A DNA stretch of 64,000 bases from Megaustenia siamemsis. Its lineage: Eukaryota; Mollusca; Gastropoda; Stylommatophora; Ariophantidae. The position numbers and the translations under genes were made by a program. The DNA lies in the NCBI GenBank assembly GCA_032433765.1, contig JAVIAB010000059.1, forward strand, positions 61,406,582-61,470,581, in the 5' to 3' direction. The stretch's first letter is position 1, and each line of letters starts with the position of its first letter. Shown in pieces: positions 36,267 to 47,837 of this stretch. The notes beneath the pieces were generated by a model, which worked only from the letters and a program-made list of their open reading frames with translations, did not search any database and had not been told where the DNA came from.

Positions 36267-38089
36267 AAATTAAAAGTTATCTTGCTTTATTATAATGGGA
36301 AGCAACTCCTGTTACATTAATAGATGAGAATTCTTTATTCGTCGATATATTGTAATTGTAAATTGTCTAAACTTTTATTCTTATGCATATTGTTTCCCAG
36401 AAAATAATTTTCTCATAAAATGTGCAAGATCCTTGAAAAGTTCAATAAGAAATTGCAAATCCTAAAGTATCTAATTAAAAGAAATGTAACTTTCCTTAAT
36501 TTGTAGTTGCAAATATTAATTATTGATAATTTCTCTCAAAAATTAAAAGTTATCTTTCTTTGCTCACAGAAAAGTCAACTTCTGTCTTAAATAAGAAAAC
36601 GAGGCTGTGTAAAGTCCGGTGCGGTGAACATATTTTTGAAATTACGTGAAATTGTATATAAAATTTGTGTTATTCATCTAGATACTACTGCTGTTGGCTG
36701 GCTTGTATTAGGTAAAGAAGCTGTTCACGCAATGAAGCTATGTTTCCAGCATATGTTCAAAATATCCAGCACAGGCCTCAAGATATTCTTCTACTTGTCT
36801 CTTACTATTTTCCCAAACTTTCCTGATCTATATATCTATTTTTCTTTCGAATAAAATATTGTTTATATCGGCAATGTCGTGTCCTGTATAAATCTTACTG
36901 TCTTTTGTCATTCTTGCAGTGGTGCATATAGTCTTGTCTATAGCGTTGTATCAATGGAATATGTGGACTTTCCTCAGTCTACTATATTCAGTGCATTCTT
37001 GAAATATGTGTTCCGCTGTCTGGGGCGTCTGTCCACTTGTGCATGCAGTTGAGGTACCTATCTTGAATTTTGTAGACACGTGACTGTGAAGTCAATTGTG
37101 TCCTGTTCTAATGCGTATAATGATAACTTGTTCCCATCTATTCATATAATGAAATGCATCCTGATTTGGAGCATTTGATCTTCTGATTGATTTGATTATC
37201 TGTATCTTATGATGGTATGTAACCGGTGCATCTGGTTGTGTGCCTGTTGCACCTTCTTTTGAAAGCTGATCTGCTCTCTAGTTTCCTGGTATTCCATAGT
37301 GAGATGGAATCCACTGTAGGGCAATCCTGTGGTGTTTATAGAGTTCAGTCAATAAAGTTTGCAGATGTAGCAACTTTCTGGATTGCAGTGCCTGGAGCAC
37401 TGATCTTGCATCTGTCAAAAACTCTACAGGCTGTGGGTTAAGATTACTGTTCAGCAGTTTTTTCTATTGCCAACTTTATTGCTTGCATTTCTGAATCGGA
37501 AGTGTGATAATATTTCATTGTTGCTATCTTTTCCATATCCCTAGTGTTATTTTTTGGGTTATCTATGTATACCCCTGCTCCCCCTTTCTTTTCTATATAT
37601 TGATCGAGTCACCGCACAGAGACACTATAAACACCCTATATAACACTAGTACTACAAGTTTGATAAACTATTCAGAACTTGATTCTCAATAAAAAAAAAA
37701 AAAAAAAGAATGACTGTCTCTCTATTTTAATGCTTGAGATGTAATTGTCTATCGCTATTTTCATAATAGGATTTTAAGCTGCTTTCATTTTCATATTAGC
37801 ATTATTAACTGTTTCTTTCTTAATAGTAGGACTTTTAAATGTATCTCTTTTCATACTAAGATTTTAAACTGCTTTTTTCTTCATGCTAGTATTTTAAATT
37901 GTCTCTCTGGTCATTCTAGAATTTTCAAAAAGGTTAACTTTTGATGCTAGAAATATAAACTCTCTTAACACCTACATTTTAATCTCTATCTATTAATGCT
38001 AGAAATTTGAAATGCCTATCTCTCATTCTCTTTCTTCTATCTACATCTTAATGTTTAATATATATATAACTGCATCTCTCTTTTTAGCA

Positions 38090-38120
<31 letters not shown>

Positions 38121-38269
38121 TCTCTCTCTTAATGTTAGGATTTTAAACTGCCTCTCTCCCTCTTCAATGACATGAATTATGTGCAATTGTCTATCTCCAA
38201 TTCTTCTCCATTTTTCTACTACAATTTTTAATTTTCAACTGCATAGTATTTTCCTAGTTTTGTTTATAC

Positions 38270-38359
<90 letters not shown>

Positions 38360-38622
38360 CAGACTCTACAGTGAAGTGATGAGACGGCATCAGCTAATTT
38401 TTGTAAATTAACATCTTTCGAACTATGATCTATAAAAATGTTTAAAAACTTTAAACAGTTGATTATCAGCTAAGAAATATAATAATTCTTTGAAGAATAT
38501 ATATTTAAATGTTATATAATATTTACAGGCATGGTTCGTTCTCACATATCAAACTTAAATGCAATGAAGTATTCTACCGTTGAATTGTTGATGAAAATGT
38601 TAATATAAACTTATATGCTTTA
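36267..38622 (+). repeat. Satellite unit 13
   Basis: 2356 bp. The fragment is at about 36826-37587, with gcatgcag and gcaatgaag variants. CT/TA tract 38269-38357. Confidence 0.95.
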
Positions 38623-40444
38623 AAATTAAAAGTTATCTTGCTTTATTATAATGGGAAGCAACTCCTGTTACATTAATAGATGAGAATTCTTTATTCGTCG
38701 ATATATTGTAATTGTAAATTGTCTAAACTTTTATTCTTATGCATATTGTTTCCCAGAAAATAATTTTCTCATAAAATGTGCAAGATCCTTGAAAAGTTCA
38801 ATAAGAAATTGCAAATCCTAAAGTATCTAATTAAAAGAAATGTAACTTTCCTTAATTTGTAGTTGCAAATATTAATTATTGATAATTTCTCTCAAAAATT
38901 AAAAGTTATCTTTCTTTGCTCACAGAAAAGTCAACTTCTGTCTTAAATAAGAAAACGAGGCTGTGTAAAGTCCGGTGCGGTGAACATATTTTTGAAATTA
39001 CGTGAAATTGTATATAAAATTTGTGTTATTCATCTAGATACTACTGCTGTTGGCTGGCTTGTATTAGGTAAAGAAGCTGTTCACGCAATGAAGCTATGTT
39101 TCCAGCATATGTTCAAAATATCCAGCACAGGCCTCAAGATATTCTTCTACTTGTCTCTTACTATTTTCCCAAACTTTCCTGATCTATATATCTATTTTTC
39201 TTTCGAATAAAATATTGTTTATATCGGCAATGTCGTGTCCTGTATAAATCTTACTGTCTTTTGTCATTCTTGCAGTGGTGCATATAGTCTTGTCTATAGC
39301 GTTGTATCAATGGAATATGTGGACTTTCCTCAGTCGACTATATTCAGTGCATTCTTGAAATATGTGTTCCGCTGTCTGGGGCGTCTGTCCACTTGTGCAT
39401 GCAGTTGAGGTACCTATCTTGAATTTTGTAGACACGTGACTGTGAAGTCAATTGTGTCCTGTTCCAATGCGTATAATGATAACTTGTTCCCATCTATTCA
39501 TATAATGAAATGCATCCTGATTTGGAGCATTTGATCTTCTGATTGATTTGATTATCTGTATCTTATGATGGTATGTAACCGGTGCATCTGGTTGTGTGCC
39601 TGTTGCACCTTCTTTTGAAAGCTGATCTGCTCTCTAGTTTCCTGGTATTCCATAGTGAGATGGAATCCACTGTAGGGCAATCCTGTGGTGTTTATAGAGT
39701 TCAGTCAATAAAGTTTGCAGATGTAGCAACTTTCTGGATTGCAGTGCCTGGAGCACTGATCTTGCATCTGTCAAAAACTCTACAGGCTGTGGGTTAAGAT
39801 TACTGTTCAGCAGTTTTTTCTATTGCCAACTTTATTGCTTGCATTTCTGAATCGGAAGTGTGATAATATTTCATTGTTGCTATCTTTTCCATATCCCTAG
39901 TGTTATTTTTTGGGTTATCTATGTATACCCCTGCTCCCCCTTTCTTTTCTATATATTGATCGAGTCACCGCACAGAGACACTATAAACACCCTATATAAC
40001 ACTAGTACTACAAGTTTGATAAACTATTCAGAACTTGATTCTCAATTAAAAAATAAAAAAAAGAATGACTGTCTCTCTATTTTAATGCTTGAGATGTAAT
40101 TGTCTATCGCTATTTTCATAATAGGATTTTAAGCTGCTTTCATTTTCATATTAGCATTATTAACTGTTTCTTTCTTAATAGTAGGACTTTTAAATGTATC
40201 TCTTTTCATACTAAGATTTTAAACTGCTTTTTTCTTCATGCTAGTATTTTAAATTGTCTCTCTGGTCATTCTAGAATTTTCAAAAAGGTTAACTTTTGAT
40301 GCTAGAAATATAAACTCTCTTAACACCTACATTTTAATCTCTATCTATTAATGCTAGAAATTTGAAATGCCTATCTCTCATTCTCTTTCTTCTATCTACA
40401 TCTTAATGTTTAATATATATATAACTGCATCTCTCTTTTTAGCA

Positions 40445-40477
<33 letters not shown>

Positions 40478-40624
40478 TCTCTCTTAATGTTAGGATTTTA
40501 AACTGCCTCTCTCCCTCTTCAATGACATGAATTATGTGCAATTGTCTATCTCCAATTCTTCTCCATTTTTCTACTACAATTTTTAATTTTCAACTGCATA
40601 GTATTTTCCTAGTTTTGTTTATAC

Positions 40625-40690
<66 letters not shown>

Positions 40691-40952
40691 CAGACTCTAC
40701 AGTGAAGTGATGAGACGGCATCAGCTAATTTTTGTAAATTAACATCTTTCGAACTATGATCTATAAAAATGTTTAAAACTTTAAACAGTTGATTATCAGC
40801 TAAGAAATATAATAATTCTTTGAAGAATATATATTTAAATGTTACATAATATTTACAGGCATGGTTCGTTCTCACATATCAAACTTAAATGCAATGAAGT
40901 ATTCTACCGTTGAATTGTTGATGAAAATGTTAATATAAACTTATATGCTTTA
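38623..40952 (+). repeat. Satellite unit 14
   Basis: 2330 bp, the shortest full unit because of a short CT/TA tract (40624-40688). The fragment is at about 39182-39943. Confidence 0.95.
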
Positions 40953-42580
40953 AAATTAAAAGTTATCTTGCTTTATTATAATGGGAAGCAACTCCTGTTA
41001 CATTAATAGATGAGAATTCTTTATTCGTCGATATATTGTAATTGTAAATTGTCTAAACTTTTATTCTTATGCATATTGTTTCCCAGAAAATAATTTTCTC
41101 ATAAAATGTGCAAGATCCTTGAAAAGTTCAATAAGAAATTGCAAATCCTAAAGTATCTAATTAAAAGAAATGTAACTTTCCTTAATTTGTAGTTGCAAAT
41201 ATTAATTATTGATAATTTCTCTCAAAAATTAAAAGTTATCTTTCTTTGCTCACAGAAAAGTCAACTTCTGTCTTAAATAAGAAAACGAGGCTGTGTAAAG
41301 TCCGGTGCGGTGAACATATTTTTGAAATTACGTGAAATTGTATATAAAATTTGTGTTATTCATCTAGATACTACTGCTGTTGGCTGGCTTGTATTAGGTA
41401 AAGAAGCTGTTCACGCAATGAAGCTATGTTTCCAGCATATGTTCAAAATATCCAGCACAGGCCTCAAGATATTCTTCTACTTGTCTCTTACTATTTTCCC
41501 AAACTTTCCTGATCTATATATCTATTTTTCTTTCGAATAAAATATTGTTTATATCGGCAATGTCGTGTCCTGTATAAATCTTACTGTCTTTTGTCATTCT
41601 TGCAGTGGTGCATATAGTCTTGTCTATAGCGTTGTATCAATGGAATATGTGGACTTTCCTCAGTCTACTATATTCAGTGCATTCTTGAAATATGTGTTCC
41701 GCTGTCTGGGGCGTCTGTCCACTTGTGCATGCAGTTGAGGTACCTATCTTGAATTTTGTAGACACGTGACTGTGAAGTCAATTGTGTCCTGTTCTAATGC
41801 GTATAATGATAACTTGTTCCCATCTATTCATATAATGAAATGCATCCTGATTTGGAGCATTTGATCTTCTGATTGATTTGATTATCTGTATCTTATGATG
41901 GTATGTAACCGGTGCATCTGGTTGTGTGCCTGTTGCACCTTCTTTTGAAAGCTGATCTGCTCTCTAGTTTCCTGGTATTCCATAGTGAGATGGAATCCAC
42001 TGTAGGGCAATCCTGTGGTGTTTATAGAGTTCAGTCAATAAAGTTTGCAGATGTAGCAACTTTCTGGATTGCAGTGCCTGGAGCACTGATCTTGCATCTG
42101 TCAAAAACTCTACAGGCTGTGGGTTAAGATTACTGTTCAGCAGTGTTTTCTATTGCCAACTTTATTGCTTGCATTTCTGAATCGGAAGTGTGATAATATT
42201 TCCCTGTTGCTATCTTTTCCATATAATGTGTTATTTTTAGTGTTATTTTTTGGGTTATCTATGTATCCCCCATGCTCCTATGCTCCCCCTTTCTTTTCTA
42301 TATATTGATCGAGTCACCGCACAGAGACATTATAAACACCCTATATAACACTAGTTCTACAAGTTTGATAAACTATTCAGAATTTGATTCTCAATTAAAA
42401 AAAAAAAAAAAAGAATGACTGTCTCTCTATTTTAATGCTTGAGATGTAATTGTCTATCGCTATTTTCATAAAAGGATTTTAAGCTGCTTTCATTTTCATA
42501 TTAGCATTATTAACTGTTTCTTTCTTAATAGTAGGACTTTTCTATCTATCTATCTATCTTTCGTTCGCCTGAAGCATTGT

Positions 42581-45500
42581 CTATATCTGCAATGTCGTTT
42601 CCTGTATAAATGTTACTGTCTTTTGTAATTCTTGCAGTGGCCCATATAGTTTTGTCTGTAGTGTTGTATCTATGGGCCAATGGATTTTCCTCAGTCTACT
42701 ATATTCAGTGCAGTCTTGAAGTATGTGTTCAGCAGTCTGGGGCGCCTGTCCACATGTACAAGTAGTTGAGGTGCCGATCTTGAATTTTGTATACATGTGA
42801 CTATGGAGTCGATTGTGTCCTGTTCTGAGACGTATAATGATAACTTGTTCATATCTATTCATATTATAAAAGGCATCCTGATTTGGGGCTTGTGGTCCTC
42901 TGATTGATTTGATTATCTGTTTCTTATGATGGTATGTAACAGGTGTATCTAGTTGTGTGCCTGTTGAACCTTCCTTTGCCAACTGATCTGCTTTCTCATT
43001 TCCTGGTATTCCACAGTGAGATGGGATCCACTGCAGGGCAACCCTGTGGTGCTTGCAGAGTTCAGTCAATAAGGTCTGCAGATGTGGTAATTTTCTGGAT
43101 TGTAGTGCCTGGAGTACTGATCTTGCATCTGTCAAAAACACTACAGGCTGCGGGCTAAGATTAATGTTCAGCAGTTTTTCTATTGCTAACTTTATTGCTT
43201 GTATTTCTGCATCATAATTGTGACAATATTTCCCTGTTGCTATTTTATTCATATCCCTAGTGTTATTTGGGTATTCTATATATGCACCTGCTCCCCCATT
43301 TTTTACTGCATTCTGTGCTGATCCATCTGTATACACACGAATCCATAGGTCTTGTGGGTATTCTTCATCCAGGAAACTGAGAGTTATTGTTTTTCGCTGT
43401 AGACTATTCTGTTCCTCTTTATCAACTATTCCTTTCACTTCTGTCCGTATTTGAACTGATAATCCAGATTCCTCTGTCCAGGGAGTCTGTTCTGGTATGG
43501 GCAGTAGGGGGTTAACAGCTCTTGGCATGTCTGGTGTTTGTCTACTAATACGCTTGGCTTGGTGGATAAAACTGCTTCTCTTAAGTCGTCCCAATGCAAG
43601 ATTTTGGAATCGGTCCTTCATTGGATGTCTCGGCATGCAAGCAAATTTTTCTGCCTGTATCAGCACCTTTGTGTCCCTCCGTTCTCTCAGTGCTGGTATC
43701 CTCCACAATTTCTCCATCTCTAATATTGGTGTTGATTTCATTGCTCCTGTGATGACCCTAAGTGCCTGGTTTTGTACTTTATCCAGTTCTTGAAGTGTGG
43801 TGTTTGATGCTGAACACCATGCAGATGATCCATATTCTAAATGTGGGCGTATACTCTGTTGGTAAACTTTACTGAGTATTTTCCCACTCGCACCCCACGT
43901 AGTTCCACACAGCTTTCTTAGAATAGCCAATTTTCTCCTTGCTTTTTGGGTTGCCTTATTTATCTGCTGTTTCCAAGATAGTTTGTTATCAAATGTAACT
44001 CCGAGATACGTAGCCTGTATGTCTTCTTTCACAGGCTCATTGTTTATATAGATGGCTCCTGCTTTTTGTTTTGGGGAAAGAGTGAAAAGTGTAGTACTGC
44101 ATTTGTCTGTATTGATGCTGATACACCATCTATTTGTCCATGAATTCAGTGCATTCATAGCTCTTTGTAACAATTTGGAGGCCACTGTTGCATACTCCTC
44201 TGTGCACCACATTACCAAGTCATCTGCATACATTGCCACTTTGATACCATGTGGTAGTTCAGTAACTAGGTCATTGATGTAGATCAGAAAAAGTGTTGGA
44301 GATAGTACCCCTCCCTGTGGAACGCCCTGGCGCAGTAAGACCTTCTTACTCTTAAGACCATCCAGTTGCACTCTGGCTCTCCTGTTATGCAGGTATGCTT
44401 TGACCCATTTGTACATCCTGCCATTTACTCCATAATTTCTCAGTTTCTTCAAAAGCCCTTCCTTCCATACCTTATCAAATGCTTTCTTTAGGTCTATCCA
44501 TGCTGCTAGTACCAGTTTCTTTTCTTGAAACGCATCCTCAATTTCCTGGGAAAGATAGGTTGCCTGATCTTCGGTAGAGTAACACTGTCTAAAGCCTGCT
44601 TGTTGTGGGACAAGGAGATTTTCACTTTCCAGGTACCACTGCAGTCTGAGATTGATTATACGTTCCATTGTTTTACACAAACAGCTTGTAAGGCTGATTG
44701 GTCTATAGCTGGATGTCATTGAACCATCTTTTCCTGGCTTTAGTAATGGTATCATAATTGCTTCTCTCCATGCCTGTGGCACTTTACCTGTGATCCAGCA
44801 AATGTTGTAGATCTGCAGTAGTTTTGCTTTAGCTGCAGTTCCCAAGTTCTTAATCATTTCATTAGACACTCCATCACTACCTGGTGACTTTTTCATTTTT
44901 AATTTGGATATTGCCAGCTCTAGCTCTCTTTGTGTAATGGGTATTTCCATGACTTCATGTGCAGTCTCTTCTTGTCTTGCATTTTGTTGTTTTAGACGGG
45001 TCTCTTGACGTTTCTCTAGGCTAATTTCAATATTGTTGTCATTTGCAAAGGAGTCTGCAAAGTGATTTGCTGCATGTTTACCTGTTAGAATGTTTCCATC
45101 CTTCTTCAGTGTAATTTTTGTGTTCCCTTCTGTACCCTCATCATTCAGCTGTTTTACAAGCTTCCACACTTTTCTTGTGTCTCGTTCTAGATTCATGTAC
45201 TCTGTTTTCTCTTTCCAACTTCTCCGTCTGGCTTGTAGTTTAGCCCATTGAAATTTGGCTTTAGCATGCTGATAGTTATTGTGGTGTTCCTGGCAGGGGT
45301 TATTTTCTGCTTGTTTTCGAGATGTTTCCATGTCATTGTGCAGTTGCTCTAGTTCACTATTCCAGTATGGTTTGTAGTGTTTCCGTGCCCCTCTGGGTAT
45401 TGTTTCACTGGCAGCTTGTATTATTAGTCTACTGAATTCATCAACTATTTTGTTGATGTCACTGTCTGTATTTAGATCTTTAGTCAGTACACTGGTGTAA

Positions 45501-46414
45501 TGTTGATACATTTTCCAGTCTGCCTTTTTGTAATTCCATCTGGAGAGAGTGCTGCTCTCCCTGACGGCCTCATTTTGCACCACTAAAAAGACAGGTCGGT
45601 GGTCGCTGCCTCCAAGTTGTTTCCCAACAATACGTGTGATATTCCAATCCAGGTCTGGTGAATGGAAAGCAAGGTCTGGTGTAGATGTGGTATGCCATGA
45701 TCTGGAATAGAATGTTGGTGGATCTGTTGCCTGGTTTAATAGTATAAGCCCATTGTCATCCTGCCAATTTTCAAGTTCTTCACCTCTCTTGTCCATATCT
45801 TCATAGCCCCAGCTCTGTGAATGGCTGTTAAAGTCTCCACATACAATTATTCTTTCTTTTAATGTAATTGTGTCTAGTGCTAGTGGGCGGTCACTCGGAC
45901 AGTAGTAGTTTAGTAGATGGAAGTCTGTATTTCCTGTCCTGAGGTGCAGTATTTGATATTCCGCCCCATCCATATACACTTCAATCTGACATGCATTAAT
46001 GTTGTTCCTTACAAGAGTCAGTATTCCGCCCTTTTGTCTGTTTTTCTTGTCAGATCGGTAGCACTGGTATCCCCTAATCTTCAAGGCTATGTCGTTGTTT
46101 AGATGGGTTTCCTGCAAACAGCATATGCTTACTTGTTCTTCATGCAGGATATTTTCTAATTCTATCTTTTTACTGTACCCATCTCTTTTGCTGTTGATGC
46201 CTTCAGCATTCCAGTGCATTATTTTGAGTGGTCTTATTTTGGGTTGGCCAGTAACTCTATTCTCTCGCCCCCTGACTCCACAGAGCGATTGAGAAGGACA
46301 TCCAGTAATATAGGTTGGGCCCTTTCGAGGCTGAGGGCCCGGCGCTGCACCTGCCTGAGTGTCCATCACAGGGCGAGTGCCATATCGATTTGCAGTTATA
46401 GGCATGCTTCTCAT
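42581..46414 (-). CDS. Endonuclease / reverse transcriptase / RNase H polyprotein (I/Nimb-like)
   Basis: 1277 codons without a stop. Residues about 63-275 are an AP-type endonuclease: QETHL with Glu102, CGDFN at 192-196, and SDH at 270-272. A linker is followed by RT at about 540-800: RPISLTSC 571-578, QAGFR 605-609, IDLKKAFD 640-647 (catalytic Asp641), RQGVPQGGVLSP 695-706, and YADD 729-732. RNase H is at about 1022-1150: VYTDGS with Asp1030, Glu1070, FLTDARS with Asp1096, then SHCGIPGNEKAD with Asp1143. A C-terminal CTC-x8-H-x4-C cluster (1219-1235) resembles the terminal zinc motif of related elements. All catalytic residues expected for nicking, target-primed reverse transcription and RNA removal are present. 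The ATG at 46414 is the first in frame, but the frame stays open 44 codons further upstream with no ATG, so the true start may be non-AUG. I infer an active or recently active protein. Confidence 0.95.
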   Translation of the reverse strand: MRSMPITANRYGTRPVMDTQAGAAPGPQPRKGPTYITGCPSQSLCGVRGRENRVTGQPKIRPLKIMHWNAEGINSKRDGYSKKIELENILHEEQVSICCLQETHLNNDIALKIRGYQCYRSDKKNRQKGGILTLVRNNINACQIEVYMDGAEYQILHLRTGNTDFHLLNYYCPSDRPLALDTITLKERIIVCGDFNSHSQSWGYEDMDKRGEELENWQDDNGLILLNQATDPPTFYSRSWHTTSTPDLAFHSPDLDWNITRIVGKQLGGSDHRPVFLVVQNEAVRESSTLSRWNYKKADWKMYQHYTSVLTKDLNTDSDINKIVDEFSRLIIQAASETIPRGARKHYKPYWNSELEQLHNDMETSRKQAENNPCQEHHNNYQHAKAKFQWAKLQARRRSWKEKTEYMNLERDTRKVWKLVKQLNDEGTEGNTKITLKKDGNILTGKHAANHFADSFANDNNIEISLEKRQETRLKQQNARQEETAHEVMEIPITQRELELAISKLKMKKSPGSDGVSNEMIKNLGTAAKAKLLQIYNICWITGKVPQAWREAIMIPLLKPGKDGSMTSSYRPISLTSCLCKTMERIINLRLQWYLESENLLVPQQAGFRQCYSTEDQATYLSQEIEDAFQEKKLVLAAWIDLKKAFDKVWKEGLLKKLRNYGVNGRMYKWVKAYLHNRRARVQLDGLKSKKVLLRQGVPQGGVLSPTLFLIYINDLVTELPHGIKVAMYADDLVMWCTEEYATVASKLLQRAMNALNSWTNRWCISINTDKCSTTLFTLSPKQKAGAIYINNEPVKEDIQATYLGVTFDNKLSWKQQINKATQKARRKLAILRKLCGTTWGASGKILSKVYQQSIRPHLEYGSSAWCSASNTTLQELDKVQNQALRVITGAMKSTPILEMEKLWRIPALRERRDTKVLIQAEKFACMPRHPMKDRFQNLALGRLKRSSFIHQAKRISRQTPDMPRAVNPLLPIPEQTPWTEESGLSVQIRTEVKGIVDKEEQNSLQRKTITLSFLDEEYPQDLWIRVYTDGSAQNAVKNGGAGAYIEYPNNTRDMNKIATGKYCHNYDAEIQAIKLAIEKLLNINLSPQPVVFLTDARSVLQALQSRKLPHLQTLLTELCKHHRVALQWIPSHCGIPGNEKADQLAKEGSTGTQLDTPVTYHHKKQIIKSIRGPQAPNQDAFYNMNRYEQVIIIRLRTGHNRLHSHMYTKFKIGTSTTCTCGQAPQTAEHILQDCTEYSRLRKIHWPIDTTLQTKLYGPLQELQKTVTFIQETTLQI

Positions 46415-46531
46415 TGGCGTGAGTGCGTGGCATCCTGATTTTTGTAGTGCGCCTTTTGGCTGGTTGCCTCCGACTTCAGCACTTAAAATTGCTAGAGCAG
46501 ACTGTGGTCTTGCACGGGTGTAGGAAGGCCT

Positions 46532-46604
46532 GGCCAGTCTTGGTTTTCAGTCCCTGGTGACTGTTAAGCCCCATCCCCACGACAAGGAGCTGGCCTTGAT
46601 GGGG
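46532..46604 (-). ncRNA. Candidate HDV-like self-cleaving ribozyme at the element's 5' end
   Basis: Read on the minus strand from the exact element boundary, these 73 nt can be folded as a nested double pseudoknot. P1: ccccatc (46604-46598) pairs with gatgggg (46575-46569). P2: ggccag (46595-46590) pairs with ctggcc (46537-46532). P3: ctc (46589-46587) pairs with ggg (46578-46576) around an eight-base L3. P4: cagtc (46563-46559) pairs with gactg (46552-46548). The joining strand between P4 and P2 is A-rich with a C followed by purines, as in the catalytic J4/2 of known examples. The strand order matches hepatitis-delta-like ribozymes known at the 5' ends of R2 and trypanosomatid L1Tc/ingi elements. 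P1.1 is weak or unclear and P3 has a G-U wobble. Activity is inferred, not shown. Confidence 0.65.
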
Positions 46605-46616
46605 AGTAGGACTTTT

Positions 46617-47116
46617 AAATGTATCTCTTTTCATACTAAGATTTTAAACTGCTTTTTTCTTCATGCTAGTATTTCAATTGTCTCTCTGGTCATTCTAGAA
46701 TTTTCAAAAAGGTTAACTTTTGATGCTAGAAATATAAACTCTCTCAACTCTCTTAACTCCTACATTTTAATCTCTATCTATTAATGCTAGAAATTTGAAA
46801 TGCCTATCTCTCATTCTCGTTCTTCTATCTACATCTTAATATATATATCTTATAGACTCTACAGTGAAGTGATGAGACGGTATCAGCAAATTTTTGTAAA
46901 TTAACATCTTTCGAACTATGATCTATAAAAATGTTTAAAAACTGTACACATTTGATTATCAGCTAAGAAATGTAATAATTCTTTGAAGAATATATATTTA
47001 AATGTTACATAATATTTACAGGCATGGTTTGTTCTAACATATCAAACTTAAATGCAAAGAAGTATTCTACCGTTGAATTGTTGATGAAAATGTTAATATA
47101 AACTTATATGCTTTAT
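46617..47116 (+). repeat. Resumed part of satellite unit 15 after the retrotransposon
   Basis: Continues the unit from aaatgtatctct to the junction at 47116. It is more diverged than central units (for example a duplicated ctctcaac segment near 46740 and a deletion across the microsatellite region), consistent with the array edge. Confidence 0.9.
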
Positions 47117-47383
47117 AAATTAAAAGTTATCTTTCTTTATTATTATGGGAAGCAACTCCTGTTACATTAATAGTTAAGAATTCTTTATTCGTCAATATAT
47201 TGTAATTGTAAATTGTCTAAACTTTTATTCTTAGGCATATTGTTTCCAAGAAAATAATTTTCTCATAAAATGTGCAAGATCTTTGAAAAGTTCAATAAGA
47301 AATTGCAAATCCTAAAGTATCTAATTAAAAGAAATGTAACTTTCCTTAATTTGTAGTTGCAAATATTAATTATTGATAATTTC
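47117..47383 (+). repeat. Satellite unit 16 (partial, right edge)
   Basis: The first ~267 bp of a unit, ending at gataatttc just before the splice-acceptor-like segment that follows in complete units. Substitutions against the central consensus are frequent. Confidence 0.9.
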
Positions 47384-47394
47384 AAACAAAAAGA

Positions 47395-47837
47395 TTGATT
47401 GATTTTATTTTGAATTCTATGCATTAAACCACTGAACCAGTAACTTGCTGTGATGCAAGAGTTGATAGACTGGTTTCAATGCTCAAGGAAGACCAAAAGT
47501 CATACAGATAGACAATGTCACAGAAAACCTTGCAGCAGTAAAGGTTAATAACTGTCAAATACAATACACTTAGACTCAGGACACAAATATTGCAGCTCCT
47601 CACAATTCTTGGTGGTGCATGTGCATAAGTCAGTAAGTAATCTTTTATTTTAAGAAAATCTATTTTTATGTAAGGTTATGCCAGCCTTTACTAAAAGCTT
47701 TATTGTTCCAGCAGAAGGCCTTCTTGGCTGAAATGTTATACTTTTGTTTTTTTTTCCTCACCTACGTAAAGCTATTACCATACCACTTTTTCCTTTTTTT
47801 AAAATTGTCATTATAATCAGCTTTTACGTTTATGTTT
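47395..47837 (+). repeat. Non-coding block, right arm of an inverted duplication
   Basis: Reverse complement of 2373-2806, starting about 12 bp after the satellite ends. It contains the hammerhead-like relative gcagaaggcc...ggctgaaatg (about 47710-47737) and the downstream ctacgtaaagc segment. No coding frame. Confidence 0.85.

Larger units (their letters stand above)
42542..46604 (-). mobile_element. Apparently intact I/Nimb-like non-LTR retrotransposon
   Basis: A 4063-bp minus-strand element flanked by a perfect 12-bp target duplication, agtaggactttt, at 42530-42541 and 46605-46616. The 3' end is a short (TAGA)n tail (plus-strand tctatctatctatctatc at 42541-42558) preceded by a small cattg/caatg inverted repeat. 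The 5' end is a structured 73-nt segment resembling an HDV-like ribozyme. A single long frame covers nearly the whole body and there is no separate ORF1. The target-site duplication, tail, open frame and structured 5' end suggest a full-length, recently mobile copy. The satellite units contain 5'-truncated relics of the same or a closely related family in the same orientation. Confidence 0.95.
40953..47116 (+). repeat. Satellite unit 15, interrupted by the intact I/Nimb-like element
   Basis: Its own antisense fragment is at about 41512-42290, with the unit-7-like ttccctgttgc and agttctacaag variants. The unit is split at agtaggactttt by the element at 42542-46604 and resumes at 46605. In the resumed part both CT tracts and nearly all of the TA tract are missing: about 290 bp is deleted between short TA runs near 46840-46858. 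Confidence 0.95.
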
